A stretch of 64,000 nt of DNA from Dasypus novemcinctus (taxonomy: Eukaryota > Chordata > Mammalia > Cingulata > Dasypodidae). Shown here in pieces: positions 25,332 to 37,011 of the stretch. A program made the position numbers and the translations under genes. The notes under the pieces were generated by a model. The model was not told the origin of the DNA and made no database searches. It saw only the letters and a program-made list of their open reading frames with translations. The DNA lies in contig NC_080680.1 of assembly GCF_030445035.2 (NCBI RefSeq), positions 96,725,157 to 96,789,156 on the forward strand, written 5' to 3'. The first letter of the stretch is position 1. Each line of letters begins with the position of its first letter.

Positions 25332-26149
25332 AAATTTTTAGTTATCCTATGTTTAACATTATGGTTTACATTATTAGTCTGTCGTCCCCTATATGTTTTT
25401 GGTGTAATATTACATGTTTTATAACCATCCTTGTGTACTCTCGTGAAACTCCTCTCTTACCCCCACATTTACCTTGGTTCCATTCATTCAACATCCATTT
25501 TCCCCTCCCCTTGGGGCCCACAGCGACAGCCAATCTCCATTTCCCGAGGAGCCATGTCCAGAGATACTTGCAACAGTGTTCAGGGCCTGACTTGCTCAAT
25601 TGCCCTAATGCCCTGGGAGCCATCCTTTCTCTCGAGAGATACAGTTCCCTCTTTTTTGATGGCATTAGTCCTCCCCAGGATGTGGGTCCACCCCCACTCT
25701 CACTACTTGGGTCTCTATCAAATGGTACAACCCTCCCTGACAAAATGAGCATTCAGACATTCCCCAGGAGTCCATCCCATGTCAGACCATCCCCTCTGAG
25801 CATCTTAAACAGGTAAACCTCTTAATTATATTTTGATACAGTTTTCTCAGCATTTTACTCTCAACCAACACCTGACACTCTCTTAGGTTTGTATGTTGCC
25901 CCTCCCTCCCCCAATTTTTTGGACACTATTACCCATCCGCCCATCCCCAGCCCCCCTCAAACCCGTAAAGCCCCACCCAAAGGAAACCCCTTGCCCCCAT
26001 TTTATCTCTTCTTTGTACTCATACTTACCGCCAGCACATCATAGATTCCACCCCTGCAGACATTGGCTCACATCCTTCCTCCACCCCCCGATTTCCTGTA
26101 AGCCTATCATCCAGTCTCTAGCTCTCTGAGGCAGCTTGGTTTACTTATT

Positions 26150-27519
26150 TCATATCATTGAGATCATGTAGTATTTGTCCTTCAATGCCTGGGTTGCTTC
26201 ACTCAACATAAGGTTCTCAAGATTCATCCATGTTATCACATGTGTTTGTAGTGTATTTGTTCTTAAAGCCGAGTAGTATTCCATTGTATGTATATACCAC
26301 ATTTTATTGATCCACTCATCTGTTGATGGGCATTTGGGTTGATTCCAACTTTTGGCGATAGTGAACAATGCTGCTATGAACATTGGTGTGCATATAGCGG
26401 TTTGTGTCCTTGTTTTCAGTTCTGCTGGGTATATACCCAGCAGTGGAATTGCTGGCTCATATGGCAAATCTATGGCTAGTTTTTTGAGAAACTGCCAAAA
26501 TGTCCTCCAGAATGGTTGTATCCTTCTGCATTCCCACCAGCAGTGGATGTGTTCTCATTTCTTCACATCCTCTCCAGCATTTGTACTCTTCTGCTTTTTT
26601 CATAGTTGCCAATCTTATGGGAGTAAGATGGTATCTCATTGTAGTTTTGATTTGCATTTCCCTGATAGCTAGAGATTTGGAGCATTTTTTCATGTGCTTT
26701 TTAGCCATTTGTATTTCTTCTTTGGAGAAGTGTCTGTTTAAATCTTTTTCCCATTTTTTAAATGGGTTGTTTATCTTTTTATTTTCAAAATATATGAGTT
26801 CTTTATATATGCAAGTTATAAGTCTCTTATCCGATATATGGTTACCAAATATTTTCTCCCATTGTGAGGGTTCCCTTTTTACTTTCTTGACAAACTCTTT
26901 TGAGGTGCAGAAGGACTTAATTTTGAGGAAATCCCATTTATCTATTAGTTCTTTTGCTGCTTGTGCCTTTGGTGTGATATTCATGAAGCCATTTCCTATT
27001 ACAAGGTCCTGTAGATGTTTCCCTACACTGCTTTCCAAGGTCTTTATGGTCTTGGCTCTTATATTTAGGTCTTTGATCCATCTTGAGTTGATCTTTGTAT
27101 AAGGTGTGAGATGGTAATCCTCTTTCATTCTTCTACTTATGGATATCCAGTTCTCCAGGCACCGTTTGTTGAATAGGCCATTCTCTCCCAGTTGAGAGGG
27201 TTTGGTGGCTTTATCGAATAGTATATGGCTATATAGATTAGGTTCTATATCAGAACTTTCAATTCGATTCCATTGGTCTGTGTGTCTCTCCTTATGCCAA
27301 TACCATGCTGGTTTCACTACTGTAGCTTTGTAGTATGTTTTGAAGTCAGGTAGTGTGATTCCTCCAGTTTCGTTTTTCTTTTTCAATACGTCTTTGGCTA
27401 TTTGGGGCCTCTTTCCTTTCCAAATAAATTTCTTAGTTAGTTTTTCTAGTTCCTTAAAGAAGGCTGTGTTGATTTTTATTGGGATTGCATTGAATGTGTA
27501 GATCAGTTTTGGCAGGATA
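26150..27519 (-). pseudogene. L1 ORF2 C-terminal part, one frameshift
   Basis: From 27519 the frame reads [16 protein letters not shown] onward, which is the reverse-transcriptase thumb and C-terminal region. It is open for about 325 codons. A 2-nt deletion near 26550, relative to the plus L1 at about 15650, shifts the frame inside the Cys/His-rich C-terminal motif. The final block reads open from 26467 to the stop at 26150. The upstream part of ORF2 was never inserted (5' truncation). By chance the frame is also open for about 67 codons in the flanking target DNA up to 27722. Confidence 0.9.
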
Positions 27520-28600
27520 TCCAAGAAGGAATTTATGGAAATTGACAAACTCATACAAAAATGTATATGGGAAAGCAAGGGACAAATATAGCCAAAACCA
27601 TCCTGAAGAAGAAAAACAAAGCAGTGAAAATCACACTGTTGGTTATTAAGACATATGTTGAAGATCCAAGACTTAAGGGAGTATGCTATTAGGAAAACAA
27701 AATACATCAGAAAAGGGAACACATAAATAGATGCACAGACATTGATTTATGGCACAGGTGGCACTGCACATTGGTGAAGAAAGTAGATATCCATATGGAA
27801 AAATTAACCTTGGTGTCTACTTCACATGTGAACAAATTCCAATTCCAGGTTCTTTGTAGCTCTAAGTATAAAAGGTAAAGCAATAAGTTCCTAGACAACA
27901 TAGGAGAATATCTTTATGATCTAGGAGTAAACAGATTTCTTAAACAGGCATGAAATCTAAACATAAAGGAAAATAATAAACCAGACTACACTACGATAAG
28001 GAACTTCTGCTCATGAAAAGATCAGATTAAGCAAGTAAAAGACCCAGCCACAGAGGGGGAAATGGTGTTTGTAACATTATATCTAACAAAGGACTTAGGT
28101 TCAGAATTTTTTTTAAAAAAATCAATAAATAAATACAAGACAAACAATCCAAAAGAAAAAATGGTCAAGATAGTTAAACAGACACTTTACAAAAAAAGAA
28201 GCTATTCAATGGTCAAAATTCATATGAAAAGGTTCTGAAACTTATTCATTTACCAAGTAATAATTCACTCATACTAACAATAAACCATATATTTAGCAAG
28301 GTCATCGAATACAAGATCAACATACAAAATAAATGTTGACTCTACATATTCACTACAAACAATCAGAAAATGAATTTTAAATGCCATTTATAATGACATG
28401 AAAAAATCACATATCAAGAAATAAAGCTACTGGAAGATATTCAAGACCTCCATATTGAAAACCTCAAAATATTTCTGAGTGTAATTAAAGACTTCAATAA
28501 ATGGAAAAGTTCATAGACTGGAAGACAATATTGTTTAGAATTCAGTTCTCCCCAAATTAATCTATAGATTTAATAAAAACTCAATCAAACTCAAACAGCA
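27520..28600 (+). mobile_element. Old L1 ORF2 fragments (right part)
   Basis: Continuation of the 21040-22529 L1 plus a rearranged further ORF2 piece (28250-28600). Diverged, with no open frames. Confidence 0.65.
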
Positions 28601-29575
28601 AAATACTACCTCAGCCTGTTGATCAAGGTTAACATTTTCAGTTCTTAGTCATGTTGGTAACATGTACCCTTGAACCATAATGAAAATGGCACTTAACTTC
28701 TTGGTCATCAAAAAAACTAAGTCTAACCGTGAGGAAAACATCAGATAAACCCAAACTGGAAAAGGTCAAACATTCTATAAAAAGGTTTGACCATCATTTG
28801 TCAAAACTGTCAAGGTCATGAAAAACAAGGAAAGTCCAAGAAACCATCACAGACCAGAGGAAGTTAAGGAGACAGGATTACTAAATGCAATGTGATATCC
28901 TAAATGAAATCCTGGAACTAGTGGAATCTGAATAATGTGTGGAGTTTAGTTAATAGTAATGTACTGATGTTGGTCCCTTAGTTGTGACCATGTGTCATAG
29001 TAACATAGGATATTAAGAATAAGGAAAACTGGGACGAGGGATGTTTTAGTTTCCTGGGGTGCTACAGCAAATACCATAAAATGATTTGGCTTAAACAATG
29101 GGAATTTATTCACTCATGGTTTTGAGGCTGGAAAAAGGTCCAAATGTAGGCATCATCAAAGCACTGCTTTCTCCCCAAAGATTATGGCATTCTGGGGCTA
29201 GTGGCTGTTGATCCTTGGTTCCTCTGTCAATGGAAAGGCACATCACAGCATCCCCTGGTCTCTTCCTTCTTTTCTAGATACCATTTCAACTTCTTGCCCC
29301 CTGTGGCTTTCTCTCTGACTGAATTTCATTCTCTTATAAAGGACTCCAGTAATAGAATTAAGACCCTTCCTGACTGAGGTGAAAGGCATCTTAATTGAAG
29401 TGACCTCATACTTATAATGGGTTTATGCCCACAGGAATGGATTAAATTTAAGAACATGTTTTTGGGATACATGCATCTTCAAACCATCACAAGGGATATA
29501 CAGGAATTTTCTGCACTGTCTTTGCAATTTTTCTGTATATCTAAAAATATTCTAAAATAAAAGTTTACTAAAAAC
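28601..29575 (+). mobile_element. Old L1 3' end, split by an LTR-like insertion
   Basis: Sequence with 'ggtcatgaaaaacaaggaaa' near 28813 and the terminal 'ttctaaaataaaagtttact' near 29550 resembles ancient mammalian L1 3' ends. It is interrupted at about 29041-29493. Confidence 0.55.
29041..29493 (-). mobile_element. MaLR/MLT1-like LTR
   Basis: It opens 'ttttagtttcctggggtgct' and continues with 'ggcttaaacaatgggaattt'. This is the reverse-read end of MLT1-type LTRs. A short GAGGG/AAGGG repeat brackets it. Confidence 0.6.
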
Positions 29576-30175
29576 AAAAATAATATTGCAAGTATATTTC
29601 TTTATGGAAATTGGCATGCGAATTCTAAAATTTAAATGAATATGAAAAGGATATAGACTACCCAAAACAATCTTGAAGGAAAACCCCAAAGCTGGAGAAC
29701 ATATATTACCAGATTTCAACATTATTACAAAGCTGAAATGAATACAGCATGGTATTTGTATAAGGAGACATAAATAGAGCAATGGAACAGAATAGAAACC
29801 CAGAAACAAATGCACATTTATTCAATTATTTGATTTTTGGCAAAGATACCAATACAATTTGCATCATTCAATACATTACGCTAGATTGAAATCTGATAAT
29901 CTTTTACCCCTATTTCACACCATATGCAAAAATTAATTCTAATATATTAAAAATGTATTTTTAAAAACCGTAGAACTGTATAAGACCAACTTTGAAGGCC
30001 ATTGTAACTTATGGACTGTTTTTAATATGATAATTGTAATAATGTTTCCATCAATTGTAACAAAGATAACACACAGATACACCCTGTTAAAAGGGAAAAC
30101 TATGTTTGAAGTGGGAACTCTGAACTTGCTATATAAATTTTCTGTATACTAACAACTCCAAAAAAATTTAAAAAG
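29576..30175 (+). mobile_element. Old L1 ORF2 end and 3' UTR
   Basis: 'ggagaacatatattaccaga ... caaagataccaatacaattt' is diverged L1 ORF2 3' sequence, followed by an L1-type 3' UTR. The 3' UTR part is also present in duplication copy B (52970-53620). Confidence 0.6.
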
Positions 30176-30469
30176 AACTCACATGCTCAGATGCATTTAG
30201 TTTCCTTTTAAGGTTTGCCAGACACTTACTATAATAAATAATAATGAATGAACCAACAATAGGCTGCTCTCCTTGAAAGGATAAAAATCAGTATTCATAC
30301 AGAGGGAGAAGGAAGAAAAACTGAAGACAGTCTCAGTAAACTGACCAGAAGTTAGCAGACTGGCCACACTTGATAATGTTCCCTGAAACAAGCCAACTGG
30401 GCTTTAAGCAAAACGATGGATCCTCTGAGAATTCCTGACATCATTTGGCAGTGTCTTTTCCTTGGAACT

Positions 30470-30655
30470 TCCAGGTGAGATAAGACCATTTCCCACATGA
30501 GACTATCTCAGGGAGGATGATATTAAAACCATGTCTTAAAATAGTTGAGAAGATTCAATGAGAGAAAATACATCAAATCTTTAGATTAAGTGGCATTTAG
30601 TAACCCTTCATCAAATATTAGTTATTTGTTGTGTTATTATTATTTATAAAGTCAT
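30470..30655 (+). mobile_element. MIR SINE fragment
   Basis: 'gttgagaagattcaatgaga ... ggcatttagtaacccttcat' matches the 3' half of MIR. It is shared with copy B at about 54130-54230. Confidence 0.55.
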
Positions 30656-30659
30656 TACT

Positions 30660-31370
30660 TTCTGCTGCTTATGCATACACACCCCTTTGGTTTCATAGCT
30701 GTGGTAGCTCACCATAACGCCATGTCATTTAAACCAAAAAGTTGAAGTAACCGTTGACTTTGATCTTTCCAACAGTTATCTCAATTCGTCAGCAATTCGT
30801 TGTTAGTTCTAACTTCCAACTACATTGCCATCTCCACTGCTATCATAATAGACTGAATGATCTCCATTTCTTAACTGCTCTATTGTAATAGTTTCTTCGA
30901 TGTTCTCTCTCCGTCCACATGTGGCCTTTTTCATATCGTCTGTCCTCAACACTGCAGCCAGGATAAATCTTTTTTAAAGCTGAATAATATTCTTCATCTA
31001 CAGAAAAGCTTCAAGTGATTCACAGGTAATTCACAGGAAAAATCTAAATGCAAAACTTATAAGACCTGGATTCTCATTAGCTCTAAAATTAGCCCCAACT
31101 GCTTTTTACCTCTTCACTCCTGCCCCTTCACCCTAACCTCCTTTCTATTCCTGAAGCATGACTGACACTGACCCATCTCAGCAGATATACAGTTGTCTCC
31201 ACTCCCTGGAAGGTTTTGTCTAAAAATAGCCTCATGGCTCACTACCTTCACACTTTCAATTCTTTGTTCAAATGTCATCTCCACATTGAAAGAAATTCTC
31301 ATCATGTAACTAAAATTACAACTTATTCTTATCATTCCTGATGTCTTAACTGAACTTGGTTTTTTATTTT
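30660..31370 (+). mobile_element. L2 LINE fragment
   Basis: Diverged L2 3' sequence ('gttctaacttccaactacat', 'caattctttgttcaaatgtc'). The copy B counterpart is 54240-54960, so it predates the duplication. Confidence 0.6.
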
Positions 31371-32390
31371 TTTCATTTTTCCTATTTTTACAATCATTTA
31401 CACACTCAAAATTTACCATTTTACCCACTTTAAGCTGTACAATTCATTGATATTAATTTTATTCTCTATTTTATGCTACCATCACAAGTATATATTGCCT
31501 AATAGTTTTCATCACCCATTTTACAGAAATTCTGCACCCACTATGTAATATCTCCCCATTTCTCCTTCCCCTGCCTTAGTTTGCAAGGGCTGCTAGGAAA
31601 AATATCACAAAATGGGTTTGTTAACTCCAGGAATTTACTGGCTCAGTTTTAGAGATAAGCAATGCAAAATTATGGCATCACCGATTTCTTGCTTGATCCC
31701 TGAAGTCTGTTGTGTCAAGGGACAGGTTTGTAAAGATCTATGGGGCTCCTGGTCTTGTAATTCTGCCTCCTGTCACATGTTGATATCTCACCCCTTGTGT
31801 CTTCTCTTCAGATTATCTCTGATTCTGGCTTCTGAATTACCTCTCTTATTATGCATCCAGAAATACAGATTAAAGCCCAAATTGATTCATCTGACCACAT
31901 GTAACAGGAGTTTAAAAGGTCCTTTTCACGAATGAGTCCATACTATAAATGCTAATACATCTTCATAAGATCCTATTTACAAAAGAGTACACACCCACAG
32001 TATTGCAGATTAAGGAGATGTCTTGGTTTTAGGGACATAATTCAATATAGCATACCCCTACACCCTTAGGAAACTGTAAACAAATATCATTCCCTGTGAA
32101 TTTATTAATTGTATTTCCTATCAGTCAGATCATACAATATTTGTCAGTTTGTGTCTGGCTTATTTCACCTGACATGAAATCTGTACAATAATATTTACAG
32201 CAGCTTTAGTCAAAATTGCCAAAGGTGGAAGCAAACCAAACATCCATCAGCAGATGAAGAGATAAACAAAATGTGACATAAACAATGTCATAATACTCAG
32301 CACTAAATAGAAAGGAAGTTCTCATACATACAACACAAGGGATGAACCTTGATGACATCATGTTGAGTGAAAAAAGCCTGCTGCTTCTTA
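31371..32390 (-). mobile_element. Old L1 3' end, split by an MLT1-like LTR
   Basis: Reverse-read L1 3' sequence ('ctgtacaattcattgatatt', 'ttctgcacccactatgtaat') at 31371-31577 and 32060-32170. At 32190-32390 the L1 orientation flips ('aaaattgccaaaggtggaag'), suggesting a 5' inversion. The interruption at about 31578-32040 starts 'ttagtttgcaagggctgcta', which is MLT1-like. All of it is shared with copy B (54960-56010). Confidence 0.6.
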
Positions 32391-33559
32391 TATCACTTAT
32401 GTGCCTTGAAATCTACTGTCTTGGTATTCTTGTATTAATTTTTCCCTACTAAATATAAGATCTACAAAGCAAACCTACTTTTGCTTCAGATTTATAGAAA
32501 TATCCAGAGACACAATAAAAACTTACAAAAGAATAAATAGCGGGCATATACTTAGCATTCTCTTAATGGAAGTCTCTTTTGCTACTGGGCACTAACAGCT
32601 AATTCATTATCAAATTCTAGAATAATCAGGCAGATTTAGATGGTCCACAGAAAGTCTGACATAGTGAAAATGTACTTTTTACATTGGTTTGGGAATTTCG
32701 TAATGGGACTGATTACTTTGCTATTCAAATGGAAACTTCTCACAGTCACAACAAAATTTAAGGATAATAGAGCCAAATCATTTCCATATATGTTAGTAAA
32801 TCATCAGACACACTGTATTATCAGGAAATACATTAAAAAGGAAAGCATTCTTAACTCTATTACCTTAAACATTAAAAGTATGGAAAAACCAATAATCTGA
32901 TTTCTAGTCCATATACATAAAAACTACATATAATGATTTATCATTAAATTTTAAATTACAAATGTTAAGATATTTATCTAAAATAATATTTACCAAATCT
33001 TGAAATATATTCAACTGTATACATCCAAATGAAATTCATTTTCTAGACCAATAGAGATATCATACTACATCTGAGAATTCTTATTTTTTCAATATGGTAT
33101 CTGTAAATTAAGGAGTTAAAAGATATAACTTACACAAAACATGTTACTATTCACAACTCTAATCTTAGTCTAAAATCATTTCTATTCTTGAAGAGAGAAC
33201 ATATATTTCTGAGGTTCTGTCTTCCTTCAGAAAGAAGCGTACATGTATTGTGGTATTGTAGTAAATCATTCATATCTCCTCCAGCAGGTAAGGCAGCTCC
33301 TTAACAGATGAGGAATGTGGTACTCACACATGAATTGACAGAAAAGGTTGCCAATGGCAATGCCAGACACTGAGGTTATACAAGAATGGAGGAACAGTGA
33401 ATATACCTAAAGCTAAAGCAATTGGTTATGTATATCACAAATTTTCTGTGAACCTGCAGGATTAAAGTTCTGTGGATTGTGCGAAAATATGCAAGGAAGA
33501 AATCCTAAGCAGGGACCACAAACAAAAAGGGAACATTGAAAGGACACTTTGGGGTATAC
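32391..33559. other. Duplicated non-coding DNA
   Basis: No gene recognised. It is alignable to 56011-56423 and 58006-58830 in copy B, where an ERV interrupts it. Confidence 0.6.
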
Positions 33560-33930
33560 CAGAGATAAAGGTAAACACTTTATTTTGCTGCATAACAAAC
33601 CATCCCAAAACTTAATGGCTTAAACGATCATTTATTTACATCGCAATAGTGTTGGTTGACATTTTGGCTAGGGCTAGAATAAAATGGATGGTATGTCTGG
33701 TCTGGCTAGGGTCAGCTGATCTAAGCACAGGTCACATGCTTCTGCAATTACCTACCATGTCCCTGGGGGCTGGCTGAAAGCTTTCTGGGGTATCTTGTAT
33801 CTCCTCCATGTGGCCTCTTATCTTCAGGCAACCTCGCTTGGGCTTGCCCACATGGTGATGTCAAGGTCCAAGAGCTTCTGAAACAGAATTGACAAATACT
33901 TTTGAGATATTAGCATCAGTTATTTGTCAT
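33560..33930. mobile_element. Old interspersed repeat, family not resolved
   Basis: 'ttgctgcataacaaaccatc ... acttaatggcttaaacgatc' is a widespread mammalian repeat head of LTR type. The copy B counterpart is 58835-59200. Confidence 0.5.
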
Positions 33931-34636
33931 ATCCCTTCCAACAAATCTATTAGTCAAAGCTACAGCTTCATCCATATTTAAGGGGTAGGGAAATTCATTC
34001 CACATTGAAAAAAGCTTACAAAAATTTTTGGTAATCTTGGCAATCTTCCATTATCACCTGCACAATTTTTCAAGGAGGCATAACTGGGACATCAATAGGA
34101 GAATTAAGAACATGAATGACTGGGTGTCACTTGACAAAAGTAATCCTCCTTCAATAAAGTATCCCCAAAGCCGATTTCATGTCTGTGTTCCTTAGGCTAT
34201 AGATGAAATGGTTCAGCATGGGAGAGTCATCACCGTGTACATAACTGAGACAATTATGTCCTTGATGTCATATTTGTTGATGAAGGAAAGAAGTACACCA
34301 TGGCAAGAGTCCAAAATAGTACAGAAACACCACCACAGAGAGGTGGGAACCGCAGGGGGACAAGGCTTTGCAGATCCTCTTGGTGGAGAGGACCCTGAAG
34401 ATGGTGATTGCAATGCGGGTATAAGAGCCCAAAATAGCACTCACTCACAGGAAGAAAATCATGCCTGCCTCAGTAAAGATGACTAGCTCATTGAGCAAGG
34501 AGTCTGAGCAGTTCAACTTAAACAGGGCTGTGATGGTACTGAAGTAGTGGGGGTGGTTTAATGTCAGCAGAAAAGGACAGGGGGGCCAAGAGAAGGGTGT
34601 GCAACAGGGCATGGTCACAAGAGAGGAACCAGGACC

Positions 34637-35573
34637 TGCGGTCACCCCTCGGGCTGAAGTGTGGTTTGCTGGCCTGGCAGGGGAGCGGCCGCAGTAGGCC
34701 TAATTCCGCTGCCCCCATAATAGGGTGGCTGGTCGGACTCACCGCCACCCCTGAAGGAAGCTCGGCATGGGCGCAGAGTGCCCTCGGGTCTCCCCTTCTC
34801 GGCAGCCATGCTTCCGCGGCCGCCCCTCCTCCCAGATGGCGCCACCCGATGCCTTGTGGGGCGGCACCCTTCTTCTTCCTTCTCCCTGCGCAGGCGCAGG
34901 GCAGAAAATTCCAGTCTGCCCTTTTCCCCTCCCCCGACAGCAGCAACAGCCAGGTGTGGGCGGAAAAATCCAGTCTGCTCTTTTCCCCTCCCCCGACAGC
35001 AGCAACAGCCAGGTGTGGGCGGGAAACTCAAGTCTGCCCTCCACCCCAGCAACAGCAGCCACCAATCCCTAAGCCCTGCCCCTTCCCCCAGCAACAGCGA
35101 CAGCCAATCCCTAACCACCACCCCTCCCCCGTCCAGTACCGCCCACTGACCTTTTGCCGGCAACCAATCAGAACAGGGCGTGGCTTCGACCAATCAGCCT
35201 TCCCCAGCCCCTATAAAACTGTTGCCTCTCCCTCAGTAAAGTGGACTTGCGTGTTTACCTTGTCTCCGCGGTAGTTCTTCTGCCGTGTGCCCTCCAGTCC
35301 TGAGAGCCCCCAACAAGGGCCTGGCCTCCCTTGTCCCCAGTTCGTCGCCTGCTTCTCCGGGCGACCCCTTCGTCGCCGGCTTCGCCGGGCGACCCCGTCA
35401 GCCGAACCGCGCAACCCCTTGTGAGACCGATCCCTCGTCTGCTGCTGGACCGACCCCTCGTCCCAAGTGGGACCGACCCCTCGTCCCAAGCGGGACCGAC
35501 CCCTCGTCCAGAGCTGGACCGACCCCTCGTCCGCAGCCAGACCCCACCTCTACCGACCGAGCAAGCCGCCGCA
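34637..35573 (+). repeat. 5' LTR of class II ERV
   Basis: 937 bp, TG...CA. Two CCAATCAG boxes (about 35163-35171 and 35190-35198) precede TATAAAA at 35212-35218, giving a promoter that points into the provirus. A 60-bp GC-rich unit (ending ACAGCAGCAACAGCCAGG) is repeated in U3 at about 34917-35040. A short unit built on GACCGACCCCTCGTCC recurs about five times at 35438-35535. By hand alignment it differs from the 3' LTR at 16 sites with no length change. Confidence 0.93.
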
Positions 35574-35575
35574 GC

Positions 35576-35593
35576 TGGCGCCCAACGTGGGTC
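35576..35593 (+). other. Primer binding site, tRNA-Lys type
   Basis: TGGCGCCCAACGTGGGTC lies two bases after the 5' LTR. It matches the class II retrovirus primer site for the tRNA-Lys-1,2 3' end except at one position near its end. Confidence 0.88.
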
Positions 35594-36995
35594 AAGGAAA
35601 CCCCACCACAGCACAACGTGGGGCAAGGCAACTCCACCACAGCCTCACTCCATAACCTGGCGGCCCCCCCTCCTCTTTTCTCTTCTCACCTTGGGACTTC
35701 TCTCGTGCAACATTGCTGCTACCTGAGCCTTGGCTACCTCATACGATCCACGGCGGTCTGGGAGAATCGCTGGATGGCTTTCTCCTTCCATGTCGGGGGC
35801 TTATACCGACCCGCTATGATTAAGAGGAGCCTTGGATTTCTCGGGAGCACGCGCTTGCACGTCTGAAGTAACCCTACCATAGCCCTACGCTCTCCTCTCT
35901 TCTCACCCCTATCTTTTCGCTCTGCATTGCTGCTCCTGAACCTTGGCGACCTCATACGATAGGCGCCAATAAAACTCTCAGGAGCGCGTGCCTGAGCACC
36001 TCCAATCCTGCCTTCACCTCTGCCTCCTCCCCTCCACGCTTGCTCCCCTTTGCCTTGCTCCACTGCTCGTTGTCCCGCCCTCCCCTCGTCGGGGCCTTCT
36101 CTTGGCCCGCGACCACCGTCGGAGCCCCACCGGCTCCGACCCCTTGTCTCACCGCGCACCTCGGCTCCCATCGCCGCGCTCTCAAGGCAACATGAAGTCC
36201 AGAAGAAATCTTAAAGGGTATAATCTATGATATGCTATATAAACAAGGATTTAAAAGCAGCTATACCAAGAAACCGCTACCACCCCAGAAGATTGTAACC
36301 ACGGCCCCCCATGCCGCCATCGCTCTCAAGCAGCTCCAGGCCTGCTAAACGGCCCGCAACCCACTTTCCCCGGCCCGCGGCCTGCTTTCTAGCATCCAAT
36401 AACGCTTCTGCTCTTGCCTCCCCATACTTCTGCGGAGCTTCCTCCTGTCTCGACCTCACTCCTCTTCTCAGCCATCCAAAGCGTCCTTTCTCGTCCCCCG
36501 CCCCCCTCCTTTTTTCGCTTGAACCCCTACTGCGTTGCAGATTGGGCCGCCCCATGTCGGCCCGCACCATTAACATCGGCCTCTCTCGCGCCCGTGAAGA
36601 CTTTGGCCTTCTTATTGTCCTCGCCTACGTCTCCACCACTCCCGACGCTGCCACCACCACCATCGCTGGTGCCCTGACGCGACTTGTCCTCACCGCTGCG
36701 ATCCTCCAGACCATCACACAGTCTGCCTCTACCGCTCTTCGCCGCCAAGAAGAGATCAACTACCTGTAACGCGCTGTCATCCTGGACTTTTAAGAAGCAG
36801 ATGGACCTTATAGCCACCGAGATCAACAAGAATTGGACATTGGCCACCCTTGCTTGCAACGGCAAGATACTGCCCCCCAAATTGTACATTTGTATCCCCG
36901 TCATACTCACCTCCCTCTTCAGCCCCGCTTCCCTCATTGCTTACTGCCTCTTGGGCCTCGGCTACTTGTTGCTGCTGCCATCCTGGCCCTTATTT

Positions 36996-37011
36996 GAAAA
37001 GAAGGGGGAAA
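36996..37011 (+). other. Polypurine tract
   Basis: GAAAAGAAGGGGGAAA directly abuts the 3' LTR, the expected place for the plus-strand primer. Confidence 0.9.

Larger units (their letters stand above)
22530..27519 (-). mobile_element. Young 5'-truncated L1, minus strand
   Basis: It is flanked by the perfect 15-bp repeat TCCAAGAAGGAATTT and has a T-run (poly-A on its own strand) at 22528-22560. It holds the C-terminal third of ORF2 (26150-27519) and a complete 3' UTR of about 2.75 kb after subtracting a nested insertion at 24481-25331. ORF2 has one visible frameshift in about 1.37 kb, against many in the two L1s at the left edge, so this is the most recent of the large L1 insertions. Confidence 0.92.
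35574..37011 (+). other. ERV interior, non-coding or decayed
   Basis: It holds a leader with a roughly 205-bp duplicated unit (containing GACCTCATACGAT-like sequence near 35735 and 35950), a GC-rich middle, and a 3' part with broken envelope-like frames (about 36660-37005). The latter has one hydrophobic segment, about residues 77-97 of the open frame starting at 36684. Frames crossing into the 3' LTR are incidental. Gag-pol has been lost. Confidence 0.7.

Noticed and set aside
35438-35540. Regularly spaced short repeats that might suggest a CRISPR array
   Set aside because: Units are directly tandem with no unique spacers, inside a retroviral LTR of a mammalian genome.
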